Origin: Bacteroidota bacterium
Lineage (GTDB): Bacteria; Bacteroidota; Bacteroidia; Chitinophagales; Chitinophagaceae
DNA: 6,994 nucleotides
NCBI GenBank assembly: GCA_023396345.1
Contig: JAEWWO010000399.1
Coordinates: 1-6,994 of the forward strand
Direction: 5' to 3'
In this document: positions 1 through 5,686 of the stretch, piece by piece
Layout of the letters: every line of letters starts with the position of its first letter
Position numbering within the stretch: position 1 is the stretch's first letter
Notes under the pieces: model-generated
Told to the model about the DNA's origin: nothing
Seen by the model: only the letters and a program-made list of their open reading frames with translations
The model's database searches: none
Made by a program: the position numbers and the translations under genes

Positions 1-747
1 GTATTTAGTAATGATTATTATGATTACTCGTCAGACAGTAAGAATAAAAATTTCAGTCCGTTTTCCGGAGGTTCAAGAGTGTTGGTAGAAAATCTGATTC
101 CGGTAAAGAGATTTAAAAAAGCTATTAACTATATTCTTGTCTTTTGCGCAGTATTGCTGTGTTGCATAGCTTTTGTATCACCGGCTCCTGCTTATGTATT
201 ATTACCTTTCGTAATTGTTTTATCTCTCATAGCATTGTTCTATACATGGCCACCGGTTAAACTTTCGCATCGTGCGTTTGGAGAAGTTACTGTTGGTTTT
301 ACACACAGTATGGCAATCATTTTATGTGGGTATATTTTTCAGGGCGGAACTATCACAGATTCCTTGCCCATACTTGTTTCCATTCCATTATTCTTTTCAA
401 TTGTTCCTGCAATAATCATGTCCGGAATGCCTGATTATGATGCAGATAAAGCAGCAGGAAAAGTTACACTGGTGGTGCTTTTAGGAAAAACAAAAGCTAC
501 ATTGGTTGCTATACTTTCTGTTGCGATTGCTACTATAACGGCTATTTTATTAAAAGGAAAAACTGAATTAATGGGTGCGTATGGCAATGAAATAATTCTC
601 ACTGCATTGCATGCTTTTATATTGATAAGAATGTTGTGGATATTTATGAACAAAAAAGAGAAACCTCAAAGAATAGATGCTATCATGGGGGTTTCTCTTT
701 TATATATTATGTGGTATGTCTTAATTCCTTTTATAAGACTGGCATAA
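1..747 (+). CDS. UbiA-family polyprenyltransferase, 5' end outside the window
   Basis: This is an integral membrane enzyme that transfers a polyprenyl chain to an aromatic or similar acceptor, as in quinone synthesis. Frame 1 is open from the first base, so 248 C-terminal residues are visible and the true start is upstream. The first aspartate-rich motif appears at once (NDYYDYSSD, visible residues 4-12), then SPFSGGSRVL at about 19-28, a pattern I associate with this family. FYTWPPVKL and GEVTVGF follow, then the second aspartate-rich motif, MPDYDADKAAGKVTL, after about residue 140. These Asp residues bind Mg-diphosphate in the family. Several long hydrophobic stretches fit membrane helices. 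A GTG at 79 could be taken as a start, but that would remove the first catalytic motif. The acceptor cannot be told: a MenA-like role is possible because Bacteroidota use menaquinone, but this is inference. The stop is 9 bases from the stop of the convergent dehydrogenase gene, with no clear terminator between them. Confidence 0.9.
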   Translation, partial: VFSNDYYDYSSDSKNKNFSPFSGGSRVLVENLIPVKRFKKAINYILVFCAVLLCCIAFVSPAPAYVLLPFVIVLSLIALFYTWPPVKLSHRAFGEVTVGFTHSMAIILCGYIFQGGTITDSLPILVSIPLFFSIVPAIIMSGMPDYDADKAAGKVTLVVLLGKTKATLVAILSVAIATITAILLKGKTELMGAYGNEIILTALHAFILIRMLWIFMNKKEKPQRIDAIMGVSLLYIMWYVLIPFIRLA

Positions 748-756
748 GGAAAAAGA

Positions 757-1614
757 TTAACTGTTTATAATTTCTCCTCCGTTTGGATGCAATACCTGAC
801 CTGTGATATAGCTTGCATCCTCGCTTGCTAAAAACAGATAACTGGGAGCAACTTCATTCGGTTCACCTGCCCGTTGCATGGGTGTGTCAGAACCAAAGGT
901 AGACACATGTTTTGCGTCAAAGCTTGAGGGTATCAAAGGTGTCCAGATTGGTCCGGGCGCTACGCCATTTACGCGGATGCCTTTATCAGCTAAAGCAAGA
1001 GATAACGAACGCACAAACCCAACAATGGCACCTTTTGTAGAAGCATAATCAATTAAATGATGACTGCCTCTGTATGCCGTCACAGAAGTAGTACAGATGA
1101 TGCTTGCTCCTTTTTTTAGATGTTTTAATGCTGCTTTTGTTAAATAGAAATGCGGATAAATATTTGTTTCAAAAGTTTTATGTAACTGCTTTGTAGTAAT
1201 TTTTTCAAATGATTTTTGCGGATATTGTACTGCTGCATTATTTATTACAATATCAATTCTTTTGAACTTTTTCATTGTCTGCGAAACAATGCTTTTGCAA
1301 TGAGCTTCTTCTGCAATATTTCCTTTAATCATCAATACTTCAGATCCATATTCTTCTATCAATGCTGCTGTTTCTTTTGCGTCTTTTGTTTCATTAAGAA
1401 ACGACAAAACAATTTTTGCTCCTTCTTTAGCAAATAATAGTGCTACTGCTTTCCCAATACCACTGTCGCCGCCGGTGATAATTGCTACTTTATCTGTAAG
1501 CTTTTTTATCTTTTCGCTTGGTGTAAATTCTGGTTGAGGGCTCATTTTTTCTTCCGTTCCCGGTTGCTTTCTTTGCTTTTGAGCAGGTCTTAATTTTTTT
1601 TCTTTTGCTGTCAT
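757..1614 (-). CDS. Short-chain dehydrogenase/reductase, YghA / general-stress type
   Basis: A 285-residue cytoplasmic NAD(P)-dependent oxidoreductase with the classical SDR fold. The cofactor motif TGGDSGIG is at residues 47-54 and NNAA at 125-128. Catalytic Ser177 (TTSVTAY), Tyr190 and Lys194 (YASTK) are all present, and N151 may be the fourth active-site residue. PGPIWTPLIPSSF (220-232) and the C-terminal TGQVLHPNGGE are typical of the YghA/YhdF/YdaD subgroup. So is the charged, Gln/Pro-rich extension of about 40 residues before the Rossmann fold. Members of this subgroup are often stress-induced, and their natural substrates are poorly known. The ATG at 1612-1614 gives the family's usual length; no Shine-Dalgarno is seen. 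It faces away from asd, and an 11-bp inverted repeat lies 16 bases upstream of its start. The subfamily call is firm; the substrate is unknown. Confidence 0.93.
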   Translation of the reverse strand: MTAKEKKLRPAQKQRKQPGTEEKMSPQPEFTPSEKIKKLTDKVAIITGGDSGIGKAVALLFAKEGAKIVLSFLNETKDAKETAALIEEYGSEVLMIKGNIAEEAHCKSIVSQTMKKFKRIDIVINNAAVQYPQKSFEKITTKQLHKTFETNIYPHFYLTKAALKHLKKGASIICTTSVTAYRGSHHLIDYASTKGAIVGFVRSLSLALADKGIRVNGVAPGPIWTPLIPSSFDAKHVSTFGSDTPMQRAGEPNEVAPSYLFLASEDASYITGQVLHPNGGEIINS

Positions 1615-1630
1615 AGTATCTTATTTTACG

Positions 1631-1661
1631 TGTTTTATTCTTACTAAAATAGAATAAAACA
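1631..1661. repeat. 11-bp perfect inverted repeat upstream of the SDR gene
   Basis: TGTTTTATTCT (1631-1641) and AGAATAAAACA (1651-1661) are perfect inverted copies separated by 9 bases. The repeat ends 16 bases before the dehydrogenase start codon. It could be a spaced dyad operator for a dimeric regulator, or a hairpin in the 5' untranslated RNA of the dehydrogenase. No T-run follows it on the minus strand, so it does not look like a terminator. The repeat is seen directly; its role is inferred. Confidence 0.5.
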
Positions 1662-1834
1662 GGAGTAAATAAAAGGTTTCCGTAATAATTTAACCTTTTG
1701 TAAATCAACATGCTACAAATTTGGTTAATGATATAAATCCTTATTCTTATTATTTAGATTTATTCTAATAAACAATCGTTTTTACAATAAAGATTTTAAG
1801 AAAAACAATCTTTTGAAAAAATATAGATAATTAT
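1662..1834. other. AT-rich divergent intergenic region with weaker inverted repeats
   Basis: This non-coding stretch lies between the dehydrogenase upstream region and the asd leader promoter. It holds an 8-bp inverted repeat, AAAAGGTT (1671-1678) with AACCTTTT (1692-1699). A 7-bp one, AAAGATT (1789-1795) with AATCTTT (1807-1813), lies just upstream of the asd leader promoter. AAACAATC occurs twice (1770-1777 and 1803-1810). No consensus TAnnTTTG element was found on the minus strand for the dehydrogenase; the nearest is a one-mismatch CAAATTTG around 1710-1720. In such AT-rich DNA the short repeats may be chance. Confidence 0.3.
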
Positions 1835-1864
1835 TTGTTTAATACTTTAAACGTATTACATTTG
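1835..1864 (+). promoter_or_regulatory. Bacteroidota-type sigma-70 promoter for the asd leader
   Basis: A TTG at 1835-1837 (inside TTTG) is followed after 19 bases by TACATTTG at 1857-1864. This fits the known Bacteroidota consensus of a -33 TTG and a -7 TAnnTTTG. Transcription should begin about 4-7 bases after the final G, near 1868-1871, at or beside the ATG of the leader ORF. The spacing is identical to that of the tRNA-Cys promoter in this window. Confidence 0.75.
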
Positions 1865-1868
1865 CACC

Positions 1869-1913
1869 ATGATGATGAATAAGAAATACACAAAGATTAT
1901 TACCCCACTGTAA
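1869..1913 (+). CDS. Leader peptide of the asd attenuator (MMMNKKYTKIITPL)
   Basis: A 14-codon ORF lies between the promoter and the terminator upstream of asd. Eleven residues are aspartate-family amino acids: three Met, one Asn, three Lys, two Thr and two Ile. Asd supplies the precursor of Lys, Met, Thr and Ile, so the composition suits a sensing peptide. The three successive ATG codons sit at the predicted transcription start, so translation may be leaderless and could begin at any of them. The stop codon TAA (1911-1913) touches the antiterminator arm. A ribosome with the stop codon in its A site would cover 1913-1922, whereas one paused at Ile10-Thr12 (1896-1904) would leave most of it free. 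Translation is inferred from composition and placement. If it is not translated, the same RNA would still carry a terminator. Confidence 0.72.
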   Translation: MMMNKKYTKIITPL

Positions 1914-1963
1914 AGGAGAGGCAATATACTTGTGTGTTTATAAGATAATAAAAGCCTTTCCTT
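1913..1963 (+). promoter_or_regulatory. asd: Antiterminator helix of the asd leader
   Basis: AAGGAGAGGC (1913-1922) can pair with GCCTTTCCTT (1954-1963) over 10 consecutive base pairs, one of them G-U. The second arm includes 1954-1960, which form the lower half of the terminator's 5' strand, so the two structures exclude each other. The first arm lies against the leader-peptide stop codon, which lets a terminating ribosome mask it. A further possible helix pairs 1884-1893 (inside the leader ORF) with 1930-1939 over 10 bp with one G-U. It would enclose the first antiterminator arm and could favour termination when the leader is not being translated. The pairings are seen in the sequence; the switching is inferred. 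Confidence 0.68.
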
Positions 1964-1982
1964 AAAACAGAAAGGCTTTTTT
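1950..1982 (+). terminator. asd: Intrinsic terminator (attenuator) upstream of asd
   Basis: A perfect 11-bp stem pairs 1950-1960 with 1970-1980. The core is GCCTTTC/GAAAGGC, the loop has 9 bases, and the 3' side ends in six T residues (1977-1982). It ends 47 bases before the asd start and no complete gene other than the leader ORF precedes it. It is therefore best read as a conditional terminator within the asd transcript. Confidence 0.85.
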
Positions 1983-2029
1983 CATAATCACTTTTTAAAC
2001 ATTAAAACAATAAAATAAAATTTTAAAAA

Positions 2030-3025
2030 ATGAAAGTAGCTGTCGTTGGAGCAACCGGCTTGGTAGGCTCAAAAATGTTGCAGGTGTTGGAAGAGAGAAA
2101 TTTTCCTGTAACCGAATTATACCCTGTAGCTTCTGAAAAAAGCGTTGGTAAAGAAGTTGATTTCAAAGGAAAAAAATATAAGGTAATTGGTTTGCAGGAT
2201 GCTATTGACATTAAGCCTGATGTGGCTATTTTCTCTGCAGGCGGCGCTACGTCTACCGATTGGGCTCCTAAATTTGCAGAAGCAGGTATTACAGTGGTAG
2301 ATAATTCGTCTGCATGGCGCATGGATCCTACAAAAAAACTGGTAGTTCCCGAAGTAAATGCAGATGTATTAACACCCGAAGATAAAATTATTGCCAATCC
2401 CAATTGCTCAACCATTCAAATGGTGGTTGCTCTGGCTCCTCTGCATAAAAAATATAAAATTAAAAGAGTTGTGGTAAGCACTTACCAGAGTGTTACCGGT
2501 TCAGGTAAAAAAGGTGTGGATCAGTTAACGAACGAAAGAAATAATGTAGATAGCGATGTTAAAGCATATGCACACAAAATTGATATGAATGCTTTACCGC
2601 ACATTGATGTTTTTCTTGAAAATGGATATACCAAAGAAGAGATGAAAATGGTAAAAGAAACCTGTAAAATTATGGGCGACGATTCCATCAAAGTTACTGC
2701 AACAACAGTAAGAGTACCGGTGATGGGCGGACATAGCGAGAGTGTAAACGTAGAGTTTGTCAACGATTTTGATTTGGATGAAGTAAGAAAAATTTTATCT
2801 GAAGCTCCCGGTATAGTAGTGGAAGATGATGTTCAGAATAATGTATATCCTATGCCTTTGAATGCACATGATAAGGATGATACATTTGTGGGCAGATTAA
2901 GAAGAGATGAATCTCAGCCAAACACACTGAACATGTGGATTGTAAGCGACAATCTGCGCAAAGGTGCTGCTACCAATACAATTCAGATTGCAGAATATCT
3001 TGCAGAAAAGGGGTTAATCGGATAA
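2030..3025 (+). CDS. asd: Aspartate-semialdehyde dehydrogenase
   Basis: This enzyme reduces L-4-aspartyl phosphate to aspartate 4-semialdehyde with NADPH. That is the branch point to lysine/diaminopimelate and to homoserine (Met, Thr, Ile). At 331 residues it is of normal length. The N-terminal nucleotide-binding motif is GATGLVG (7-13) and SSAWRMDP follows at 93-100. The catalytic cysteine is Cys126 in NPNCSTIQ. TYQSVTGSGKKG is at 151-162, and Arg228 and the active-site His235 lie in RVPVMGGHSE. The ATG at 2030 gives the canonical MKVAVVGATG start, with an A-rich upstream stretch and no Shine-Dalgarno. The gene stands alone, with its own promoter, leader ORF and attenuator just upstream, so expression probably responds to aspartate-family amino acid supply. 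Confidence 0.97.
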   Translation: MKVAVVGATGLVGSKMLQVLEERNFPVTELYPVASEKSVGKEVDFKGKKYKVIGLQDAIDIKPDVAIFSAGGATSTDWAPKFAEAGITVVDNSSAWRMDPTKKLVVPEVNADVLTPEDKIIANPNCSTIQMVVALAPLHKKYKIKRVVVSTYQSVTGSGKKGVDQLTNERNNVDSDVKAYAHKIDMNALPHIDVFLENGYTKEEMKMVKETCKIMGDDSIKVTATTVRVPVMGGHSESVNVEFVNDFDLDEVRKILSEAPGIVVEDDVQNNVYPMPLNAHDKDDTFVGRLRRDESQPNTLNMWIVSDNLRKGAATNTIQIAEYLAEKGLIG

Positions 3026-3063
3026 GACAGAATAACAGAAGTGTTTATTATTAGAATTCAAAT

Positions 3064-3093
3064 GTAGAGACGCGCCATATGGCGCGTTTATGC
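3064..3093. repeat. GC-rich palindrome after asd, possible terminator or dispersed repeat
   Basis: ACGCGCCATATGGCGCGT (3070-3087) is a perfect 18-base palindrome in otherwise AT-rich DNA. The flanks extend pairing at RNA level from 3064 to 3093 through G-U pairs, with one mismatch at 3067/3090. The left flank reads GTAGAGACGCG, a string I recall from dispersed palindromes in Bacteroidota and some other genomes; here the right arm has drifted from GTCTCTAC to GTTTATGC. It lies 39 bases after the asd stop. The T-run behind it is short, so it would be a weak intrinsic terminator for asd at best. Confidence 0.55.
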
Positions 3094-3149
3094 GTTATAT
3101 AATTATAATCAAATCAAATTAACATCAGTTTTTTAGTTACCTTGCATAC

Positions 3150-4232
3150 ATGGAAAAGCTGATACAATACAAGAATTTAAAAGACTTTACTTTCAATATT
3201 TTCAGAGCGATTGGTTGTTCAGAACAGGATGCCGCAATCGCTACAGATACTTTGCTCAGCGCCGATTTGCGCGGGGTTGACAGTCACGGCGTGGCGCGTT
3301 TAAGTGGTTATGTTCGCTTGTGGCAAAACAAAAGAGTAAATCCGGTACCTCAAATTAAAATCGTTCATGAAACCCCCTCTACGGCTGTTGTAGACGGAGA
3401 TGCAGGTTTGGGATTAGTTGTAGCTCCTTACGCTATGAAGATTGCCATAGAGAAAGCTGCAAATGTGGGGACAGGATGGGTGGCTGTTAAAAACAGTAAT
3501 CATTTTGGTATAGCAGGTTATCATGCAATGATGGCTTTGGAACACGATATGATTGGGTGTGCATTGACCAATGCCAGTGCTTTGGTAGCACCTGCTTTGT
3601 CCAGAGAAAGAATGCTGGGAACCAATCCTATTGCAGTAGCAATACCGGCAAAAAAGCAGCCGCCTTTTGTAGCAGACTTTGCAACAACAACAGCTTCTAA
3701 CGGTAAACTGGAAATTCTGCAACGCTTAGGTAAAGATGCTCCGGTGGGATGGGTGCAGACAGAGGAAGGGCAATCAACCTCTAATGCATCGGCTTTAAAA
3801 GAAAAAGGATCTATGTTGCCTTTAGGAAGTGATATAGAGCATTCAAGTCATAAAGGATACATATTGGGTAGTCTGGTAGATATTTTTTCTGCTGTATTAA
3901 GCGGTGCATCTTATGGTCCGTGGGCGCCGCCTTTTCCGGCTTACGTGCCTATGCCCGAAAATATGCCCGGTGAAGGTTTGGGCCATTTTGTAGGAGCTAT
4001 GCGGGTAGATGCTTTCAGACCGGCAGATGAATTTAAAGAGCATATGGACAACTGGATTGAGCGGTTCAGAAAAGCCAATCCTGCTCCGGGTTTTGATAAG
4101 GTGCTGATACCGGGAGATCCGGAGCGCGAGCAGGAATACATCAGAAGAGAAAAAGGTATTCCTATGCTGAATGTTGTGTATGAAGACTTACGTACTGTTG
4201 CCGAAACGGTAGGAGTAAAGTTTGAATTATAG
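3150..4232 (+). CDS. Ldh2-family malate/L-lactate-type NAD(P)-dependent dehydrogenase
   Basis: A 360-residue cytoplasmic oxidoreductase of the Ldh2 family, which includes malate, L-sulfolactate, ureidoglycolate and delta-1-piperideine-2-carboxylate dehydrogenases. It is unrelated to the Rossmann-fold LDH/MDH enzymes. LRGVDSHGVARL is at residues 40-51, with the likely catalytic His46. VKNSNHFGIAGYH (113-125), GTNPIAVAIPA (157-167), DFATTTASNGK (176-186) and HKGY (234-237) follow. The length is normal and no key motif is missing, but the motifs do not fix the 2-oxoacid substrate. The start is the ATG at 3150. Upstream, TACCTTGC (3138-3145) resembles the -7 element but lacks one T and has no -33 TTG, so the promoter is doubtful. 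It is not clearly in an operon with asd, because 124 bases and a palindrome separate them. Confidence 0.92.
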   Translation: MEKLIQYKNLKDFTFNIFRAIGCSEQDAAIATDTLLSADLRGVDSHGVARLSGYVRLWQNKRVNPVPQIKIVHETPSTAVVDGDAGLGLVVAPYAMKIAIEKAANVGTGWVAVKNSNHFGIAGYHAMMALEHDMIGCALTNASALVAPALSRERMLGTNPIAVAIPAKKQPPFVADFATTTASNGKLEILQRLGKDAPVGWVQTEEGQSTSNASALKEKGSMLPLGSDIEHSSHKGYILGSLVDIFSAVLSGASYGPWAPPFPAYVPMPENMPGEGLGHFVGAMRVDAFRPADEFKEHMDNWIERFRKANPAPGFDKVLIPGDPEREQEYIRREKGIPMLNVVYEDLRTVAETVGVKFEL

Positions 4233-4256
4233 ATTTGATATATCTGTTCTTTAAGG

Positions 4257-4806
4257 TTATTGATATCTCATATTCCCAAGCGATAATCTTGCTCCAATGC
4301 CCATGATTGGGATTTTTGTATTGACATTAGCGTTGACAAATAATCCTATTCCGAAATATTTTAATGGTGTTAAGGAAGCTTCTCCCTCTATCAAAAGTGC
4401 AGGAGAGAAAAATTTTCTTTTAATGTAAATATAATCTGAGGCCTCAGGTATCATAAACCTTTGTTTGTAATTACCAAATGCAACACCCGGTCCGGCACTT
4501 ATTGAAAGTCTGCTTAACTTTTTAATCTGTGCTTTACCCATCATAAATCCCACTTCAGTAAATTGATTAGAACTAAAAAACTCAAAACTTTCATTTGTTT
4601 GAAAGCGGAGTTTGTATAGCCATTTGTTGTCGTAATAATTTGCCGTAGCAGAAAATGAGATAAAATCTTGTTGTGCAAAACTTGTATGGCGCACTTATTC
4701 CCTGATCAATCCACCAAAGGTAACCGGTAGAAGTTTATAATGATTGTGCTTTAGCATTGCACATTACAACAGTGATAATACCCAGAAGCAACAATAATTT
4801 TTTCAT
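4257..4806 (-). pseudogene. Broken gene for a secreted, probable outer-membrane beta-barrel protein
   Basis: Reading from the ATG at 4804-4806, the first 23 codons give a clean signal peptide: two Lys, then LLLLLGIITVVM, with a signal-peptidase I site AKA|Q at residues 19-22. The stop TAA at 4735-4737 interrupts it. The same frame then continues with TSTGYLWWIDQGISA to about 4690. The family-like sequence next moves to another frame (codons ending at 4257), giving HTSFAQQDFISFSATANYY, then LYKLRF, RLSISAGPGVAFG and KYFGIGLFVNAN. Alternating aromatic and small residues and the GxG patterns resemble a class of about 180-residue Bacteroidota barrel proteins of unknown function. So there is one nonsense codon and one frameshift (an extra base or two missing) near 4650-4695. 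The GTG at 4692-4694 follows directly after a stop in its own frame and would yield a protein without a signal peptide. Sequencing error could explain one defect but less easily both. Confidence 0.72.
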
Positions 4807-4890
4807 AGCATGTTCTTTATAGGGTAATAAAATATTTCTTTAAAGTTATATCTATTATTAATTATAAAAAATAAATTGAGAAAATATCAG

Positions 4891-5460
4891 CTATTTATCA
4901 ATCTCTTCTAATGCTTGTACCACCTTACTTACAGGCAGTCCTACTACATTGTAATAATCCCCTTCAATACTTTTAATGCCAATGGCACCAATCCATTCCT
5001 GTATGGCGTAGGCTCCTGCTTTATCGAACGGATGATAATTATCTACGTAATGAATTATTTGTTCTTTGTTTAAGAAATGAAAGGTCACATTTGTAGTTTC
5101 TGAAAAAATATATTCTTTCTCTTTGTACAATATAGCAACTCCGGAAATTACCTGATGCGTATTACCGCTGAGTTCTTCTAAAATTTCTATGGCATGTTTG
5201 CGGTTTTCAGGTTTGCCAATAATTTTATTGTTGATGGTAACAATGGTGTCTGCTGCAATAATAATACTGTCATTCGCATTTATCTTTGCTTTTACGGCAT
5301 ATGCTTTTTCTAAAGCAATATACTGCGGTACTTTCTGTACAGGTAAATCAGCAGGATAAGTTTCATCGGTTTCTGCCACCATCACTTCAAAATCAATTTC
5401 TGCCATTTGTAACAATTGACTGCGACGGGGAGATTTGGAAGCGAGTATTATTTTTTGCAT
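4891..5460 (-). CDS. maf: Maf-family nucleoside triphosphate pyrophosphatase
   Basis: A 189-residue cytoplasmic house-cleaning enzyme that hydrolyses dTTP, UTP or modified nucleotides to monophosphates; Maf proteins are also linked to septum inhibition. The N-terminal signature ASKSPRRSQLL follows the start closely. ADTIV, GKPENRKHAIEILEELSG and FDKAGAYAIQEW follow, and the C-terminal IEGDYYNVVGLPVSKV is canonical. The ATG at 5458-5460 gives the standard MQKIILASKSPRR. An upstream ATG at 5497-5499 would add 13 residues encoded by the tRNA terminator hairpin and is rejected. It lies downstream of tRNA-Cys on the same strand. Transcription may therefore come from readthrough, or from an unseen promoter in the 54-base gap. 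Confidence 0.95.
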   Translation of the reverse strand: MQKIILASKSPRRSQLLQMAEIDFEVMVAETDETYPADLPVQKVPQYIALEKAYAVKAKINANDSIIIAADTIVTINNKIIGKPENRKHAIEILEELSGNTHQVISGVAILYKEKEYIFSETTNVTFHFLNKEQIIHYVDNYHPFDKAGAYAIQEWIGAIGIKSIEGDYYNVVGLPVSKVVQALEEIDK

Positions 5461-5473
5461 GAAAATATTTTGT

Positions 5474-5512
5474 GTAAAAATAAAAGAATCCTGTAACAAT
5501 TACAGGATTCTT
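5474..5512 (-). terminator. Intrinsic terminator of tRNA-Cys
   Basis: On the minus strand a 13-bp perfect stem (arms 5500-5512 and 5484-5496, loop of 3) is followed by TTTTATTTTTA. The stem starts 2 bases after the tRNA discriminator base. On the plus strand no T-run follows, so it acts in one direction only. It should reduce transcription into maf. Confidence 0.85.
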
Positions 5513-5514
5513 AG

Positions 5515-5585
5515 AGGCTCCGAGCGGATTCGAACCGCTGTACAAGCTTTTGCAGAGCTCTGCCTAACCCCTCGGCCACAGAGCC
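5515..5585 (-). tRNA. tRNA-Cys (anticodon GCA)
   Basis: The minus strand folds into a full cloverleaf of 71 bases. The acceptor stem is GGCTCTG with CGGAGCC (one G-U pair). The D arm is GCC/GGC with GAGGGGTTA in the loop. The anticodon stem is GAGCT/AGCTT with loop CTGCAAA, giving anticodon GCA. The variable loop is GTAC, and the T arm is AGCGG/CCGCT with loop TTCGAAT. The discriminator base is U, a known identity element for cysteinyl-tRNA synthetase. The 3' CCA is not encoded and must be added after transcription. A consensus promoter and an intrinsic terminator frame the gene, so it is a single-gene unit. Confidence 0.96.
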
Positions 5586-5601
5586 TTATTCCGATGGGAT
5601 G

Positions 5602-5631
5602 CAAAGATAATAAATCTTTATATTTTGACAA
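5602..5631 (-). promoter_or_regulatory. Bacteroidota-type promoter for tRNA-Cys
   Basis: On the minus strand TTG (5631-5629) is followed after exactly 19 bases by TATCTTTG (5609-5602), a perfect TAnnTTTG. The expected transcription start is near 5598, leaving about 12 bases before the mature tRNA 5' end at 5585. No comparable promoter is evident on the plus strand for the divergent phosphorylase gene; the closest is GAAATTTG at 5663-5670, without a properly spaced TTG. Confidence 0.8.
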
Positions 5632-5686
5632 GGTAAAATAAACTATTTTAAGAATTTAATGCGAAATTTGTAGTAAACATATTATT

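Noticed and set aside
1216..1437. Plus-strand Cys/Phe-rich ORF opposite the SDR gene
   Set aside because: It is antisense to the Rossmann-fold coding region, its composition is an artefact, and no start signal is present.
1869..2029. Lysine or S-adenosylmethionine riboswitch, or T-box, upstream of asd
   Set aside because: The transcribed leader before the terminator is only about 110 bases and shows no recognisable riboswitch or T-box core; it is explained by the short ORF and two alternative helices.
2023..2415. Minus-strand ORF opposite asd
   Set aside because: It lies wholly opposite a clear asd gene, and its sequence is what the antisense of that coding strand would give.
3138..3145. 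Promoter TACCTTGC for the Ldh2 gene
   Set aside because: It is one T short of TAnnTTTG and no TTG lies about 19 bases upstream, so it was not listed as a feature.
3414..3722. Minus-strand Cys-rich 102-codon ORF opposite the Ldh2 gene
   Set aside because: Shadow of a well-conserved coding frame; the apparent Cys richness comes from antisense of Ala/Thr/Ala-rich codons.
4692..4694. GTG start for the 145-residue ORF at 4257-4694
   Set aside because: It directly follows an in-frame stop, lacks a signal peptide, and cuts off a signal peptide and Trp-rich segment that clearly belong to the same protein.
5435..5641. Plus-strand 68-codon ORF
   Set aside because: It runs antisense through the maf start, the terminator and tRNA-Cys, and has no protein-like features.
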